Shown here piece by piece: positions 38,072-47,580 of a DNA stretch of 64,000 bases. This DNA comes from Microbacterium sp. (GTDB lineage: Bacteria; Actinomycetota; Actinomycetes; Actinomycetales; Microbacteriaceae). The position numbers and the translations under genes are program-made. Under the pieces are notes generated by a model. The model was given only the letters and a program-made list of their open reading frames with translations. It did no database searches and was not told where the DNA came from. Positions within the stretch are counted from its first letter, which is position 1, and every line of letters begins with the position of its first letter. The DNA is taken from positions 51,511-115,510 of the forward strand of contig NZ_JAPSLI010000001.1 in assembly GCF_031180975.1 (NCBI RefSeq), given 5' to 3'.

Positions 38072-39820
38072 TCAGTTCTCCTTCTGTGGGGTGAGTGTGG
38101 GCTGAGCGGCGAGGATGCCGTGCACCGTGCGGCACACGAGGGCGAACGAGATCGCCCCGGGGTCCGGCGTACCGATGGACCTGTCACCGTGTGATCGAGC
38201 GCGGCCCATCGTCGCGGCGAGCGCCGCAGTCGCCTGCGCCGCTCGATCCGCGGCCACCGCGGCGTCGCCCCACGCGTCCCGCAGGCGTCCGCCGTCTGAG
38301 ATCCGGGTCGCGAGTTGCTCGGCGAAGGGGACGATGGCGTCGACCATGGTCTTGTCGCCGACCTTCGCCTTGCCGAAGGACATCACGGCGTCCTTGGCCG
38401 CCGTGACCCCTTCGGCGACCACCCGAGCGGTCACCGGCTGATCGTCGCCGAGGTGTCGGCCGAGCGTGCGGAGCATCTCAGCCCAGATCGCGCCGCTCGT
38501 CCCACCGGCGCGGTCGCTCCACGCCTCTGCCGCGCGTTCGAGGGTCGTCCCGGCTCCCGCATCGCGGTCCGCCGCGGCACGGGCCGCCCCGGCGCCCGCC
38601 CGTGAGCCGCGTTGCATCCCGATGCCGTGGTCACCGTCGCCGGCCACCTGATCGATGCGTCCCAGCTCATCAGCAGCAGCGTCGATGGCCTCCGCGACCG
38701 CCTCGAGCGCGTTGGCCGCCAGCTGCGCGGCGGAGCGGGACGCGGGGCTGGACTCGGGGACGACGCTCGCATCCGCCGCTTCCCGGAGAACGGGTACCAC
38801 GCGGCGACGCGCCTCTGTGGATCCCTTCCGGTATCCGGGTGTGTCCGCGAGAGCACTCCACAGCCTCTCCAGCTCGTCATCGAGCCACAGCAGCGTCAGT
38901 GAGAGTCCCGCCATATCGAAGCTCGTGCACAGTTCGCCGACCTCGGGCTCGACGACGGTGAGACCGCGCTTCTCGAGCAGCCTGTGCACGCGGCGGTACA
39001 CGACGAACAACTCCTCGTACTTCACCGAGCCCAGCCCGTTGAGCAGTGGCACCACGCGTGCGCCCGACGGGTCGACAGCATCCGGGACCTCGTCGAGGAG
39101 CGCGTCGACCAGCAGCGCCGCCAAGCCGTCTGCCGTCGGCACGTCCACCTCGTCGATGCCGGGCTCGCCGTGGATTCCGAGGCCGACGGCCATGCGGCCT
39201 TCGGGCACCGTGAACAGCGGTTGTGCGGCGCCGGGAAGTGTGCAGCCGGTGAAGGCCACCCCGAACGAACGGGTCCGCGCATTCGCGTGGCGCGCGACGC
39301 GCTCGACACCGTCCAGGTCGTATCCGGCCTCGCATGCAGCACCCGCGGCCTTGAAGACGGCGAGGTCGCCGGCGATACCGCGACGCTTGTGGATCTCGTG
39401 CTTGGGCGCGCTCCAGATGTCGTCTGTCACGGTGACAGTGCGCACGTCCACGCCCTCGGCGCGAAGTCGCTCCTGCGCCTGGTCGAAATGGAGCACGTCG
39501 CCGGCGTAGTTGCCGTAGCTCAGCAGCACGCCGCGCCCGCGGTCCGCGGCCTTCGCGATCTGGTACACCTGATGCGCCGACGGCGAAGCGAAGAGATTGC
39601 CCATCGCGGCGCCGTGTGCGAGCCCCGTGCCCACGAGACCACCGAAGGCGGGATAATGCCCCGACCCTCCGCCGATGACCAGGGCGACGGTGGGTTCCTC
39701 TGCCTCTGTCGTCCTGATGACGCCCCCGGGAACCTGCTGCACCCAGCGCGAAGCGGCGAGGGCGAAGCCCTCGATCATCTCGTCGGCGAAGTCGTTCGGG
39801 TCGTTGAACAGACGCGTCAT
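38072..39820 (-). CDS. fused DhaK-DhaL kinase, likely erythrulose/dihydroxyacetone kinase
   Basis: This 582-residue ATP-dependent kinase joins both domains in one chain. DhaK part (about 1-330): [12 protein letters not shown] for substrate phosphate region and GIHGEPG with the His that covalently binds the keto group. DhaL part (about 375-575): [11 protein letters not shown] for metal-[15 protein letters not shown] and DPGAISF. Such kinases phosphorylate dihydroxyacetone or, in tetritol pathways (LerK/DerK), erythrulose. First gene of a four-gene operon with RpiB-like, TIM-like and GntR genes, preceded by TCCTATAGGAAAT. Confidence 0.93.
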   Translation of the reverse strand: MTRLFNDPNDFADEMIEGFALAASRWVQQVPGGVIRTTEAEEPTVALVIGGGSGHYPAFGGLVGTGLAHGAAMGNLFASPSAHQVYQIAKAADRGRGVLLSYGNYAGDVLHFDQAQERLRAEGVDVRTVTVTDDIWSAPKHEIHKRRGIAGDLAVFKAAGAACEAGYDLDGVERVARHANARTRSFGVAFTGCTLPGAAQPLFTVPEGRMAVGLGIHGEPGIDEVDVPTADGLAALLVDALLDEVPDAVDPSGARVVPLLNGLGSVKYEELFVVYRRVHRLLEKRGLTVVEPEVGELCTSFDMAGLSLTLLWLDDELERLWSALADTPGYRKGSTEARRRVVPVLREAADASVVPESSPASRSAAQLAANALEAVAEAIDAAADELGRIDQVAGDGDHGIGMQRGSRAGAGAARAAADRDAGAGTTLERAAEAWSDRAGGTSGAIWAEMLRTLGRHLGDDQPVTARVVAEGVTAAKDAVMSFGKAKVGDKTMVDAIVPFAEQLATRISDGGRLRDAWGDAAVAADRAAQATAALAATMGRARSHGDRSIGTPDPGAISFALVCRTVHGILAAQPTLTPQKEN

Positions 39821-39869
39821 CGCGTTCCTCCTCGGATCGGGCGCAGAGCCGGAGCTCGCTGACTCAATA

Positions 39870-39882
39870 TCCTATAGGAAAT
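39870..39882 (-). promoter_or_regulatory. GntR-type operator before the kinase operon
   Basis: TCCTATAGGAAAT is identical to the site at 35960-35972. It is 50 bp upstream of the kinase start and includes a TATAGG that could be a -10; no clear -35 was found. Confidence 0.6.
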
Positions 39883-39936
39883 TTAATCAGTCCGAAGAAT
39901 GGCGGTTCAGAGAAGGTTGACCGCCCGCAGACACGT

Positions 39937-39971
39937 GATGCGCGACCGGACGATGGGTCCGATCGCGCATC
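39937..39971 (-). terminator. hairpin downstream of the PIN-PhoH gene
   Basis: GATGCGCGA-c-CGGAC pairs with GTCCG-a-TCGCGCATC: 14 bp with one mismatch and a 5-nt loop. It lies 48 bases after the PIN-PhoH stop on the minus strand and separates it from the catabolic cluster. Confidence 0.55.
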
Positions 39972-40018
39972 CGTTCAGGAGTTCTGCGTCTCGCGCCCGG
40001 GGCGCATCCGCAATGGCG

Positions 40019-41383
40019 TCAGCTGAGCTCCCCGCCCTCCAACAGTTCTGTGACCAGCGCCGCGATCGCAGAGCGCTCCGACCGCTGCAGCGTCACGTGA
40101 CCGAACAGGGCGTGCCCCTTCAGCGTCTCGATCACGCTTGCGATGCCGTCGTGGCGGCCGACGCGCAGGTTGTCGCGCTGCCCGACGTCGTGGGTGAGCA
40201 CCACCCGCGAGTTCTGGCCCATCCGGCTCAGCACGGTGAGCAGCACGTTGCGCTCCAGCGACTGCGCCTCGTCGACGATGACGAACGCGTCGTGCAGCGA
40301 ACGGCCTCGGATGTGCGTGAGGGGCAGCACCTCCAGCATCCCGCGAGCGACGACCTCTTCGAGCACGTTGCCGGATACGACAGAGCCGAGCGTGTCGAAC
40401 ACTGCCTGGCCCCACGGGTTCATCTTCTCGCCCTGGTCGCCGGGCAGGTAGCCGAGCTCCTGCCCGCCCACGGCGAACAGCGGTCGGAAGACGATGATCT
40501 TCTTCTGCTGCTGCCGCTCCAGCACCGCCTCGAGCCCGGCGCACAGGGCGAGCGCCGACTTGCCGGTGCCCGCCCGGCCGCCCAGCGAGACGATCCCGAC
40601 CTCCGGGTCGAGCAGCAGGTCGATCGCGATGCGCTGCTCTGCGGAACGGCCGTGCAGACCGAACACCTCGCGGTCTCCGCGCACCAGCCGGTACTCGCCG
40701 TCTCCCGTGACCCGCCCGAGCGCGGATCCGCGCTCGGAGTGGATGATCAGTCCGGTGTTCACCGGCACGCCGCGCACGGCGTCGCTGAGGCCGATCTCGG
40801 TCTCGTACAGGTCGCTCATCTCGTCACCTGACAGATCGAGCGACCCGATGCCCGTCCAGCCGGAGTCCACCGCCTGCTCGGCGAGGTATTCCTCCGCCCG
40901 CAGGCCCAGCGCGGCGGCCTTGACCCGCATCGGCAGGTCCTTGGAGACGATCGTGACGTCCTGCCCGTCCTGCGCGAGGTTGGCGGCGGTGGCCAGGATG
41001 CGGCTGTCGTTGTCGCTGAGACGGATGCCGGCCGGCAGCACCGACATGTCGGCGTTGCCGAGCTCGACCCGCAGGGTGCCGCCCTGCCCGACCTCCACGG
41101 GGAAGTCCAGCCGGCCGTGCTCGATGCGCAGCTCGTCGAGGTGACGCAGCGCCCGGCGTGCGAAGTAGCCCAGTTCGGGATCGTGCCGCTTGCCCTCCAG
41201 TTCGGTGATGACGACGACGGGCAGGACGACGGAGTGCTCCGCGAAGCGGAACAGCGCCTGCGGATCGCTCAGGAGCACCGAGGTGTCGAGCACATAGGTG
41301 CGAAGACCGGTGTCCTCGCTCGCCGCGGGCCGCGAGGCTGCGGCCTGGAGGTCGGACGACTGGTGCGCTGTACGTGTGGTCAC
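40019..41383 (-). CDS. PIN-PhoH fusion protein (PhoH2-type)
   Basis: The GTG at 41383 gives 454 residues; the longer open frame overlaps the intergenic region. An N-terminal PIN domain (about 25-160) carries acidic residues in [14 protein letters not shown] and LSDNDSRIL, and the PhoH ATPase domain (about 245-440) has Walker [12 protein letters not shown] and Walker [10 protein letters not shown]. PhoH2 proteins are described as coupled RNA helicase/RNase enzymes; some PIN parts derive from VapC toxins. No antitoxin gene is adjacent. Confidence 0.93.
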   Translation of the reverse strand: MTTRTAHQSSDLQAAASRPAASEDTGLRTYVLDTSVLLSDPQALFRFAEHSVVLPVVVITELEGKRHDPELGYFARRALRHLDELRIEHGRLDFPVEVGQGGTLRVELGNADMSVLPAGIRLSDNDSRILATAANLAQDGQDVTIVSKDLPMRVKAAALGLRAEEYLAEQAVDSGWTGIGSLDLSGDEMSDLYETEIGLSDAVRGVPVNTGLIIHSERGSALGRVTGDGEYRLVRGDREVFGLHGRSAEQRIAIDLLLDPEVGIVSLGGRAGTGKSALALCAGLEAVLERQQQKKIIVFRPLFAVGGQELGYLPGDQGEKMNPWGQAVFDTLGSVVSGNVLEEVVARGMLEVLPLTHIRGRSLHDAFVIVDEAQSLERNVLLTVLSRMGQNSRVVLTHDVGQRDNLRVGRHDGIASVIETLKGHALFGHVTLQRSERSAIAALVTELLEGGELS

Positions 41384-41541
41384 GATCCACTCCCGACCCG
41401 GGATGATCCCGGTTCTGCTGCGAGTCGACCTGGGCCACGAGTCGCGAACCTTCTGGCCGACTCGACCGGGCACGGTGCCCGATGCCTTGACCGTACGACC
41501 GCCCCGTCGAAGGCGACCGCTCCGACACGCCGCGGGCCGGA

Positions 41542-42672
41542 TTAACCGATCGTGAACGTCTCGTTGCGGAATGCCGCGATCGCGTCGTCCAGCATCCGCA
41601 GCGTCTCGTCGTCGGTGCCGGCGTGCGCGGACACCCGCACCGCATGCCCGCGGGCCGTCACGGCGACACCGGCGTTCACGAGTTCGGCGGCGAGGTGGCC
41701 GGGTTCGACGGGCAGCAGCGAGACGATTCCGGCGCGCCACGCGCTGCCACGCGGGGACGCCACCCGGATGCCGTGCCGGTCGGCGATCCGGATGATCTCA
41801 CCCACCCGGTCGGCGATGCGCTCCTGGATCGCCGCGACGCCGGCATCCTGAACCTCCCGCACGGCGACCTCCAGACGGCCCGCGGCGATCGGGTCCGGCG
41901 CACTCACGGTGAACGCCCTGGCATCGGAGGCGGGCGCGGGGCGTTCGTCGGCGTACACGCCGTCCGCCGCCGTGCCCGTGATGCCGCTGAGCACGGGCAC
42001 GATCCGCTCACGGGCACGGTCGGAGAACCGCGCGAAGCCGGTGCCGCGCCCGGCGCGCAACCACTTGTACCCGTGCCCGACGACCACGTCCGCTGCGGCG
42101 TAGTCGTCGTCCACGACGCCGAACGACTGCACGGCGTCGACGATGAGCAGCCGGTCGGGGCCGAGCACGTCACGCAGTGCACCCAGGTCGGCGCGGTACC
42201 CGGTGCGGAAGTCGACGTGGCTCACGGCGAGGGCGGTCACGTCGTCATCGAGCGCGGCGACGACGGCATCCGGGGTGACCTGCCCCTCGTCGGGGGTGAC
42301 CCAGCGAGCCACCAGCGCTCCGCGCGACGCGTGCGCCGCGCGGTCCAAGGTCAGGCTGATGCTGGGGAACTCGCCGGTCGCCGCGATGACCGTACCGGAA
42401 AGCCCGAACAGCGCCTGCATGAGCCCGTGCGTGGACGAGGGCTGCAGGGTGACCTCGTCGGTGCGCGCGCCGAGCAGGTCCGCGACCGCCTCCCGGGCCT
42501 GCACGCCCCGCTCCCCCACGAGAGCGTGCGCCGAGGGCCGCATCCCGCCGAGAAGGTCGGCGTCGAGCGCCGTCTCCGCCCGGACGGCCGGCGACAACGG
42601 ACCGAACGCCGCCCAGTTCAGGTAGCCGGGTTCGTCGCCGAAGGAGGCGACGTAGTCGTCGAAGGCGCTCAT
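41542..42672 (-). CDS. class V aminotransferase-fold PLP enzyme
   Basis: This 376-residue fold-type I enzyme has the PLP Asp/Gln in [12 protein letters not shown] and the Schiff-base Lys in [13 protein letters not shown] (about residues 195-207). Class V includes cysteine desulfurases, kynureninase-like and serine-pyruvate aminotransferases; it lacks an obvious desulfurase Cys loop. Substrate unknown. A single gene on the minus strand between the PIN-PhoH and cis-prenyltransferase genes. Confidence 0.85.
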   Translation of the reverse strand: MSAFDDYVASFGDEPGYLNWAAFGPLSPAVRAETALDADLLGGMRPSAHALVGERGVQAREAVADLLGARTDEVTLQPSSTHGLMQALFGLSGTVIAATGEFPSISLTLDRAAHASRGALVARWVTPDEGQVTPDAVVAALDDDVTALAVSHVDFRTGYRADLGALRDVLGPDRLLIVDAVQSFGVVDDDYAAADVVVGHGYKWLRAGRGTGFARFSDRARERIVPVLSGITGTAADGVYADERPAPASDARAFTVSAPDPIAAGRLEVAVREVQDAGVAAIQERIADRVGEIIRIADRHGIRVASPRGSAWRAGIVSLLPVEPGHLAAELVNAGVAVTARGHAVRVSAHAGTDDETLRMLDDAIAAFRNETFTIG

Positions 42673-42737
42673 CCCGTCAGTCTGTCACCGCGCGGGCGGG
42701 CGCGGTACGCGAACCGAGCGCGGCGCGAGCCTGCCGG

Positions 42738-43520
42738 TCAGCGCCCGAAGCGGCGGTCCCGGTCGGCGTAGTCGCGGATGGCGCGCAGGAAGTCCACCCG
42801 GCGCAGGTCGGGACCGAGCGCCTCGACGAAGTAGAACTCGCTGTGCGCGCTCTGCCACAGCAGGAAGTCGCTGAGCCGCTGTTCGCCGCTGGTGCGGATG
42901 ACGAGGTCGGGGTCGGGCTGCCCGCCGGTGTAGAGGTGCTCACCGATCATCTCGGGGGTGAGGTGCGCGGCGAGGTCGTCGAGGGTGCCGCCGGAGGCGT
43001 TGTGCTCGGCGATGATGCTGCGCACCGCATCGACGATCTCGTTGCGTCCGCCGTAACCGACAGCGAGGTTCACGTGCAGGCCGGTGTGGCCCTGGGTGCG
43101 CGTCTGCGCCTCGTCGAGGACGCGGGACAGTTCGGCGGGGAGGATGTCGGACCGGCCGACGTGCTGCACTCGCCAGCGTCCATGCTGCGAGAGGGTGTCG
43201 GCGAGTTCGGCGATGATCTCGATGAGATCGCCGATCTCCTTCGAGTCGCGCTTGCGCAGGTTGTCGCTGGACAGCAGATACAGCGACACGACACGCACGC
43301 CGAGCTCGTCGCACCAGCCGAGGAACTCGCGCATCTTCGCGGCCCCGGCGCGGTGACCCTCGGCCGCCGAGGAGTAGCCGAGTTGGCGGGCCCAGCGCCG
43401 GTTGCCGTCGATCATCATCGCGACGTGGTGCGGTACGGATGCCGGATCGATCCGCCTGCGCAGACGATTCCCGTAGAGCCGATAGAGGGGTCCTCGCCCC
43501 GAGCTCTCGCGTGCACTCAC
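42738..43520 (-). CDS. uppS: cis-prenyltransferase (isoprenyl transferase, UppS family)
   Basis: This 260-residue enzyme has the catalytic Asp in MMIDGNRRWARQ (about 35-46), the SSDNLRK loop and the C-terminal RTSGEQRLSDFLLWQ. It condenses isopentenyl diphosphate onto an allylic diphosphate in cis, in the route to polyprenyl phosphate carriers of wall synthesis. Actinobacteria often have two, a short-chain Z-farnesyl type and a long-chain type; chain length cannot be told from the motifs. Divergent from trhA. Confidence 0.94.
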   Translation of the reverse strand: MSARESSGRGPLYRLYGNRLRRRIDPASVPHHVAMMIDGNRRWARQLGYSSAAEGHRAGAAKMREFLGWCDELGVRVVSLYLLSSDNLRKRDSKEIGDLIEIIAELADTLSQHGRWRVQHVGRSDILPAELSRVLDEAQTRTQGHTGLHVNLAVGYGGRNEIVDAVRSIIAEHNASGGTLDDLAAHLTPEMIGEHLYTGGQPDPDLVIRTSGEQRLSDFLLWQSAHSEFYFVEALGPDLRRVDFLRAIRDYADRDRRFGR

Positions 43521-43609
43521 GTGGCTACGCTACCGCCCTCGGCTGAGCATCGCCGGGAGGCACAGGATATGTACGGCCGAGGGCATGCGCCGCGTCCTAG
43601 AGTGAGCGT

Positions 43610-44344
43610 GTGAGCTCCCCCTCCGCAGACGGCGCCGACGTTCCCCAGCTCCCGCTGATGGATGCCGCGGCGAAGGACGCCGCCGTCGACATCAAGCCCA
43701 CCTGGCGCGGCTGGATCCACGCCGGGACGTTCCCCGTGGCCGTCATCGCAGGCATCGTCCTGATCGCCCTGGCGCAGGGCGGCGCCGCCAAGACCGCCGC
43801 GGCGGTGTTCATGGTGACCTCGATGCTGCTGTTCGGCAACTCGGCCGTTTACCACCGGTTCGACTGGGAGCCGAAGATCAGGCTGCTCCTGAAGCGCGTC
43901 GATCACGCGAACATCCTGCTGCTGATCGCCGGCACCTACACCCCGATCGCCACGCTCGCCCTGGCGCCCGAGAAGGGTCTGCTGCTGCTGTGCCTGGTGT
44001 GGGCGGGGGCCGTGGTCGGCATCCTGTTCCGGGTGTTCTGGATCAACGCGCCGCGCTGGCTGTACGTCGCGCTCTACCTCGCCCTGGGGTGGGCGGCCGT
44101 CATGTACATGGGCGACCTGTTCGTCGCGAACGTCGCGATGATGGTGCTGGTGTGCGTGGGCGGACTGCTATACACCGCCGGGGCCGTGGTGTACGCCATG
44201 AAGCGCCCCAACCCGTGGCCAGGGCACTTCGGCTTCCACGAGATCTTCCACGTGTGCACGGTGCTGGCGTTCCTGTGCCACTGGACCGCCTGCCTGCTCA
44301 TCTCCCTCGACCCGCACACCCCGTCGCTCGGGATGCCGGGCTGA
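43610..44344 (+). CDS. trhA: PAQR-family membrane protein TrhA (hemolysin III type)
   Basis: This 244-residue protein (GTG start) has seven membrane segments and the PAQR metal-binding residues: Ser/His in NSAVYHRF, Asp in KRVDHANI, and two His in [16 protein letters not shown] near the C-terminus. TrhA proteins help keep membrane fluidity; the hemolysin name is historical. luxS follows after 29 bp on the same strand. Confidence 0.92.
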   Translation: MSSPSADGADVPQLPLMDAAAKDAAVDIKPTWRGWIHAGTFPVAVIAGIVLIALAQGGAAKTAAAVFMVTSMLLFGNSAVYHRFDWEPKIRLLLKRVDHANILLLIAGTYTPIATLALAPEKGLLLLCLVWAGAVVGILFRVFWINAPRWLYVALYLALGWAAVMYMGDLFVANVAMMVLVCVGGLLYTAGAVVYAMKRPNPWPGHFGFHEIFHVCTVLAFLCHWTACLLISLDPHTPSLGMPG

Positions 44345-44373
44345 GAACCCGTCGACGAACAAGGAGACACATC

Positions 44374-44847
44374 ATGGCCGACGTCGAGAGCTTCACGCTC
44401 GACCACACCGCCGTCAAGGCGCCGTACGTGCGTCTGATCGGCGTCGAACACGGGCCGAAGGGCGACGCCATCTCGAACTTCGACGTGCGCTTCGTGCAGC
44501 CGAACGAGGGCGAGATCCCCACCGCCGGGCTGCACACCATCGAGCATGTGCTGGCCAGCGCCCTGCGCGACCGCATCGACGGCGTGATCGACATCTCGCC
44601 GTTCGGATGCCGCACCGGTTTCCACCTGATCATGTGGGGCGAACCCGCGGTGGCGGACGTCGTCGCCGCGGTGCGGGGCGGGCTGGAGTTCATCGCCGGG
44701 CCTGCGCAGTGGGACGACGTGCCGGGCGTCTCGGCGGTGGAATGCGGCAACTATCGCGACCACAGCCTGCACAGCGCAAAGGAATGGGCCAAGCGCATCC
44801 TCGAGCAGGGGATCAGCCAGGACGCCTTCGAACGCGTCGGGGTCTGA
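44374..44847 (+). CDS. luxS: S-ribosylhomocysteine lyase LuxS
   Basis: The ATG at 44374, with AAGGAGA upstream, gives 157 residues. Metal ligands are intact: HTIEH (about 54-58) and the Cys in [10 protein letters not shown] (about 123-132). LuxS splits S-ribosylhomocysteine into homocysteine and the AI-2 precursor DPD in the activated methyl cycle. No nucleosidase gene is adjacent, so the step before it is encoded elsewhere. It is 29 bp after trhA and may share its promoter. Confidence 0.97.
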   Translation: MADVESFTLDHTAVKAPYVRLIGVEHGPKGDAISNFDVRFVQPNEGEIPTAGLHTIEHVLASALRDRIDGVIDISPFGCRTGFHLIMWGEPAVADVVAAVRGGLEFIAGPAQWDDVPGVSAVECGNYRDHSLHSAKEWAKRILEQGISQDAFERVGV

Positions 44848-44851
44848 CGGG

Positions 44852-45145
44852 TCAGTCCCGCCGGGTGTCGGACGTCCCGGCATCCGGGTCGCCGCCGGTG
44901 TCGCGCGGGCGCGCGCCGTCCTCCGCCGCGGCGTTCGCGGCGGCCTCCTCCGCGTCCAGCTCCTCACGGACCTCGGCCCGGTAGCGGACCCGGCGGATGC
45001 GGCGATTCATGTCCCAGATCAGCAGCACCACCGCGACCAGCAGCAGGACGATGATCGCGAAACCGGCGAAGCCCGGCGTCACGGACTCCGGATCGACCGT
45101 CATCGACGGTGTCGGCATCGGGGTCGCATCGCCGAACGGGAGCAT
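44852..45145 (-). CDS. small single-pass membrane protein, unknown function
   Basis: The ATG at 45145 gives 97 residues: a short outside N-terminus rich in Pro and Thr, one membrane helix (about 26-44, GFAIIVLLLVAVVLLIWDM), a basic stop-transfer (NRRIRRVRYR) and an acidic Ala-rich cytosolic tail. No family recognised. It is divergent from the DUF4307 gene. Confidence 0.7.
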   Translation of the reverse strand: MLPFGDATPMPTPSMTVDPESVTPGFAGFAIIVLLLVAVVLLIWDMNRRIRRVRYRAEVREELDAEEAAANAAAEDGARPRDTGGDPDAGTSDTRRD

Positions 45146-45218
45146 GGGTCCGCCTTTCCTGCACAGGTCGCATAACCTGGAACTCCAGCCTATCCGCCGC
45201 TCGAGACGCAGGAGACCC

Positions 45219-45605
45219 GTGACCACCGCCCGTGAGCTCGAGGAACGCTACGGCCGCACCGGCCGCCGCCGGATGCCGTGGATCGTGGCCGGCGTCGTGG
45301 CCGCAGCGGTCGTGATCGGGTTCGGATGGATGACGGTGACGTCGTCGATGAGCGCCGTGGACGCCGACGAGCTGGGGTTCGACGTGGTCGACGAGCACAG
45401 CGTCACCCTGCGTTTCCAGGTCACTGCTCCGGGGGGCTCCGACGTGATCTGCGCGGTCGAGGCGCAGGACGAGGAGTTCGGCGTGGTGGGCTGGAAGATC
45501 GTCGAGATCCCGGGCGGCGAGAGCCACGCGCAGGCGCTCAGCGTCAGCATCCCGACCGTCGCACTGGCGACCACCGGTTTGGTGAACACCTGCTGGGTCG
45601 CCTAG
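45219..45605 (+). CDS. DUF4307 membrane protein
   Basis: The GTG at 45219 has GGAGA upstream and gives 128 residues. The ELEERYG-R-T N-terminus, one membrane segment (about 22-42) and an external beta-rich domain with two Cys (VICAVEA and NTCWVA at the very end) fit DUF4307, an actinobacterial family placed beside greA in many genomes. The Cys pair may form a disulfide outside the cell. Function unknown. Confidence 0.85.
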   Translation: MTTARELEERYGRTGRRRMPWIVAGVVAAAVVIGFGWMTVTSSMSAVDADELGFDVVDEHSVTLRFQVTAPGGSDVICAVEAQDEEFGVVGWKIVEIPGGESHAQALSVSIPTVALATTGLVNTCWVA

Positions 45606-45624
45606 AATCGAGCGCAAGATGACC

Positions 45625-45650
45625 GACGCCCCGGCCCACGCCGGGGCGTC
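45625..45650 (+). terminator. terminator-like hairpin after DUF4307
   Basis: GACGCCCCGGC and GCCGGGGCGTC form an 11-bp perfect stem with a CCAC loop, followed by TT, 19 bases after the DUF4307 stop and 78 before the greA start. Confidence 0.7.
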
Positions 45651-45728
45651 TTGGCATATCCCCGGGCCCGCATGCCGGACCCGGAATCCTCACAAGCCCC
45701 CTCGGGGGCCCGCACGAAGGAGCACGCT

Positions 45729-46217
45729 GTGTCCACCGACGCTCAGGTACCTTTCCTCACCCAGGAGGCCTACGACCGGCTCGTCGAAGAGCTCGAGTAC
45801 CTCTCCACCACCGGCCGTGACGAGATCGCGCAGCGCATCGAGGCCGCCCGCGAAGAGGGCGACCTCAAGGAGAACGGCGGCTACCACGCCGCCAAGGACG
45901 AGCAGGGCAAGCAGGAGGCGCGCATCCGCACCCTCCAGCAGCTGCTGAAGACCGCGAAGGTCGGCGAGGCGCCCACCAGCCGTGGCGTCGTCGAGCCGGG
46001 CACCGTGGTCACCGCGATCGTCGCCGGTGACGAGGAGACCTTCCTGCTCGGCAGCCGCGAGATCGCGGCGGGCAGTGACCTCGACGTGTACAGCGAGGCC
46101 AGCCCGCTCGGCCAGGCGATCCTCGGCCTGAAGATCGGGGAGAAGTCGTCGTACGAGGCGCCCAACGGTCGTCAGATCTCGGTCGAGATCACCGGTGTGG
46201 AGACCTACACCGGCTGA
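45729..46217 (+). CDS. greA: transcription elongation factor GreA
   Basis: This 162-residue protein (GTG start) has the N-terminal coiled coil (about 1-80) with REEGDLKENGGYHAAKD, whose acidic tip enters the RNA polymerase channel, and a C-terminal FKBP-like domain (SPLGQAILGLKIGE). GreA rescues backtracked polymerase by stimulating RNA cleavage. Length is typical. A palindromic repeat element follows the stop by 23 bases. Confidence 0.97.
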   Translation: MSTDAQVPFLTQEAYDRLVEELEYLSTTGRDEIAQRIEAAREEGDLKENGGYHAAKDEQGKQEARIRTLQQLLKTAKVGEAPTSRGVVEPGTVVTAIVAGDEETFLLGSREIAAGSDLDVYSEASPLGQAILGLKIGEKSSYEAPNGRQISVEITGVETYTG

Positions 46218-46240
46218 CCCTCTGCCCTACATTCACCGTC

Positions 46241-46306
46241 CGTTTGGGGCGGATTCTCGACGTTGGGGCGGCTGTGTGCCGCCCCAAACGCGAGAATCCG
46301 CCCCAA
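46241..46306. repeat. nested palindromic element, copy B
   Basis: Outer arms TTGGGGCGGATTCTCG (46244-46259) and 46291-46306 are a perfect 16-bp inverted repeat; the inner arm CGTTGGGGCGGC (46261-46272) pairs with 46278-46290 with one extra base. It is the same element as 27661-27728 and again follows a plus-strand gene, where it may act as a terminator. Confidence 0.8.
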
Positions 46307-46350
46307 GCCCGTCTTGAGGGGTTTCGCCATACGGGTGACCCGTCTCGGGG

Positions 46351-47580
46351 TCAGTCGGGGACGATGACGGGCTCGAAGCCCGCCTGGCGCAGCGTGTCGA
46401 GCGTGAGCTGGGTGTGCTCGGTGCCGCGGGTCTCGATGCTCATCTGCAGGATGACCTCGCTGATCTGCAGCCCCTGCCCATGCCGGGTGTGCAGCACCTC
46501 CATGACGTTCGCTCCCACCTGCGCGAGCAGGTCGGACACGCGGGCGAGCTGCCCGGGCCGGTCGGGCAGCGGGATCCGCAGCGTCACGTAGCGGCCAGCG
46601 GCGGCCAGACCGTGCGCGACGACGCGCTGCAGCAGCAGCGGGTCGATGTTGCCGCCGGACAGGATCGACACGGTCTTGCCGCTCTCGCGCACCTTCCCGG
46701 CGAGGATCGCCGCTACTCCCACGGCTCCCGCGGGTTCCACGACGACCTTCGCCTGCTCCAGCAGCACGAGCAGCGCGCGGGCGATGTCGTCGTCGCTGAC
46801 GGTCACGACGTCGTCCACCTGATCCCGGATGATCTCGAACGGCACCGCACCGGGCTGGGCGACCAGGATGCCGTCCGCGATCGTCGGCTGGGTGCGGATC
46901 TCGACCGGATGCCCGGCCGCGAGCGACGGCGGCATCGCCGCGGCGTTCTCGGCCTGCACGCCGATCACCCGCACGGTGCGGCCGGCCCGCGCGGCCGCGG
47001 CCTTGACGGCCGCCGCGACGCCGGCGATGAGTCCGCCGCCGCCGATGCCCATCACGACGGTGTCCACGTCCGGCACGTCCTCGAACACCTCGAGCCCGAG
47101 GGTTCCCTGCCCGATCACGACGTCACGGTGGTCGAAGGGGTGGATGAGCACCGCACCGGTGCGCTCCGCGAACGCCGCCGCGAGCTTGAGCGACGTGGCG
47201 ACCGTCTCCCCCTCCAGGACCACCTCGGCACCGTAGCCGCGCGTGGCGAGCAGCTTCGGCACCGGGACGCCGAGCGGCATGAAGATCGTGGCGGGGATGC
47301 CGAGTGCCTGCGCCGCGAGTGCCACGCCCTGCGCATGGTTGCCGGCCGACGCGGCGACCACGCCGCGGGAGCGCTCCTCCGGCGTCAGCTGGGCCAGCCG
47401 GTAGGTCGCACCGCGGATCTTGAACGAACCGGTGCGCTGCAGGTTCTCCATCTTCAGCACGACCGGCGAGCCGAGCACCTCACTGAGCGCGCGGGAGGAC
47501 AGTGCCGGCGTGTGCGAGATCACGCCCGCCAAGCTCTCGGCCGCGGCGGTGAACTCCTCCAGGGTCGGAGTGGTCGTCAT
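46351..47580 (-). CDS. ilvA: threonine ammonia-lyase (threonine dehydratase)
   Basis: This 409-residue PLP fold-II enzyme has the Schiff-base Lys in RTGSFKIRGA (about 50), the phosphate-binding GIGGGGLIAGV and a C-terminal ACT domain (about 330-409). It converts threonine to 2-oxobutyrate for isoleucine synthesis or threonine breakdown; a single ACT domain is typical of the shorter form. Its start overlaps the stop of the upstream AI-2E permease gene (ATGA). Confidence 0.95.
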   Translation of the reverse strand: MTTTPTLEEFTAAAESLAGVISHTPALSSRALSEVLGSPVVLKMENLQRTGSFKIRGATYRLAQLTPEERSRGVVAASAGNHAQGVALAAQALGIPATIFMPLGVPVPKLLATRGYGAEVVLEGETVATSLKLAAAFAERTGAVLIHPFDHRDVVIGQGTLGLEVFEDVPDVDTVVMGIGGGGLIAGVAAAVKAAAARAGRTVRVIGVQAENAAAMPPSLAAGHPVEIRTQPTIADGILVAQPGAVPFEIIRDQVDDVVTVSDDDIARALLVLLEQAKVVVEPAGAVGVAAILAGKVRESGKTVSILSGGNIDPLLLQRVVAHGLAAAGRYVTLRIPLPDRPGQLARVSDLLAQVGANVMEVLHTRHGQGLQISEVILQMSIETRGTEHTQLTLDTLRQAGFEPVIVPD

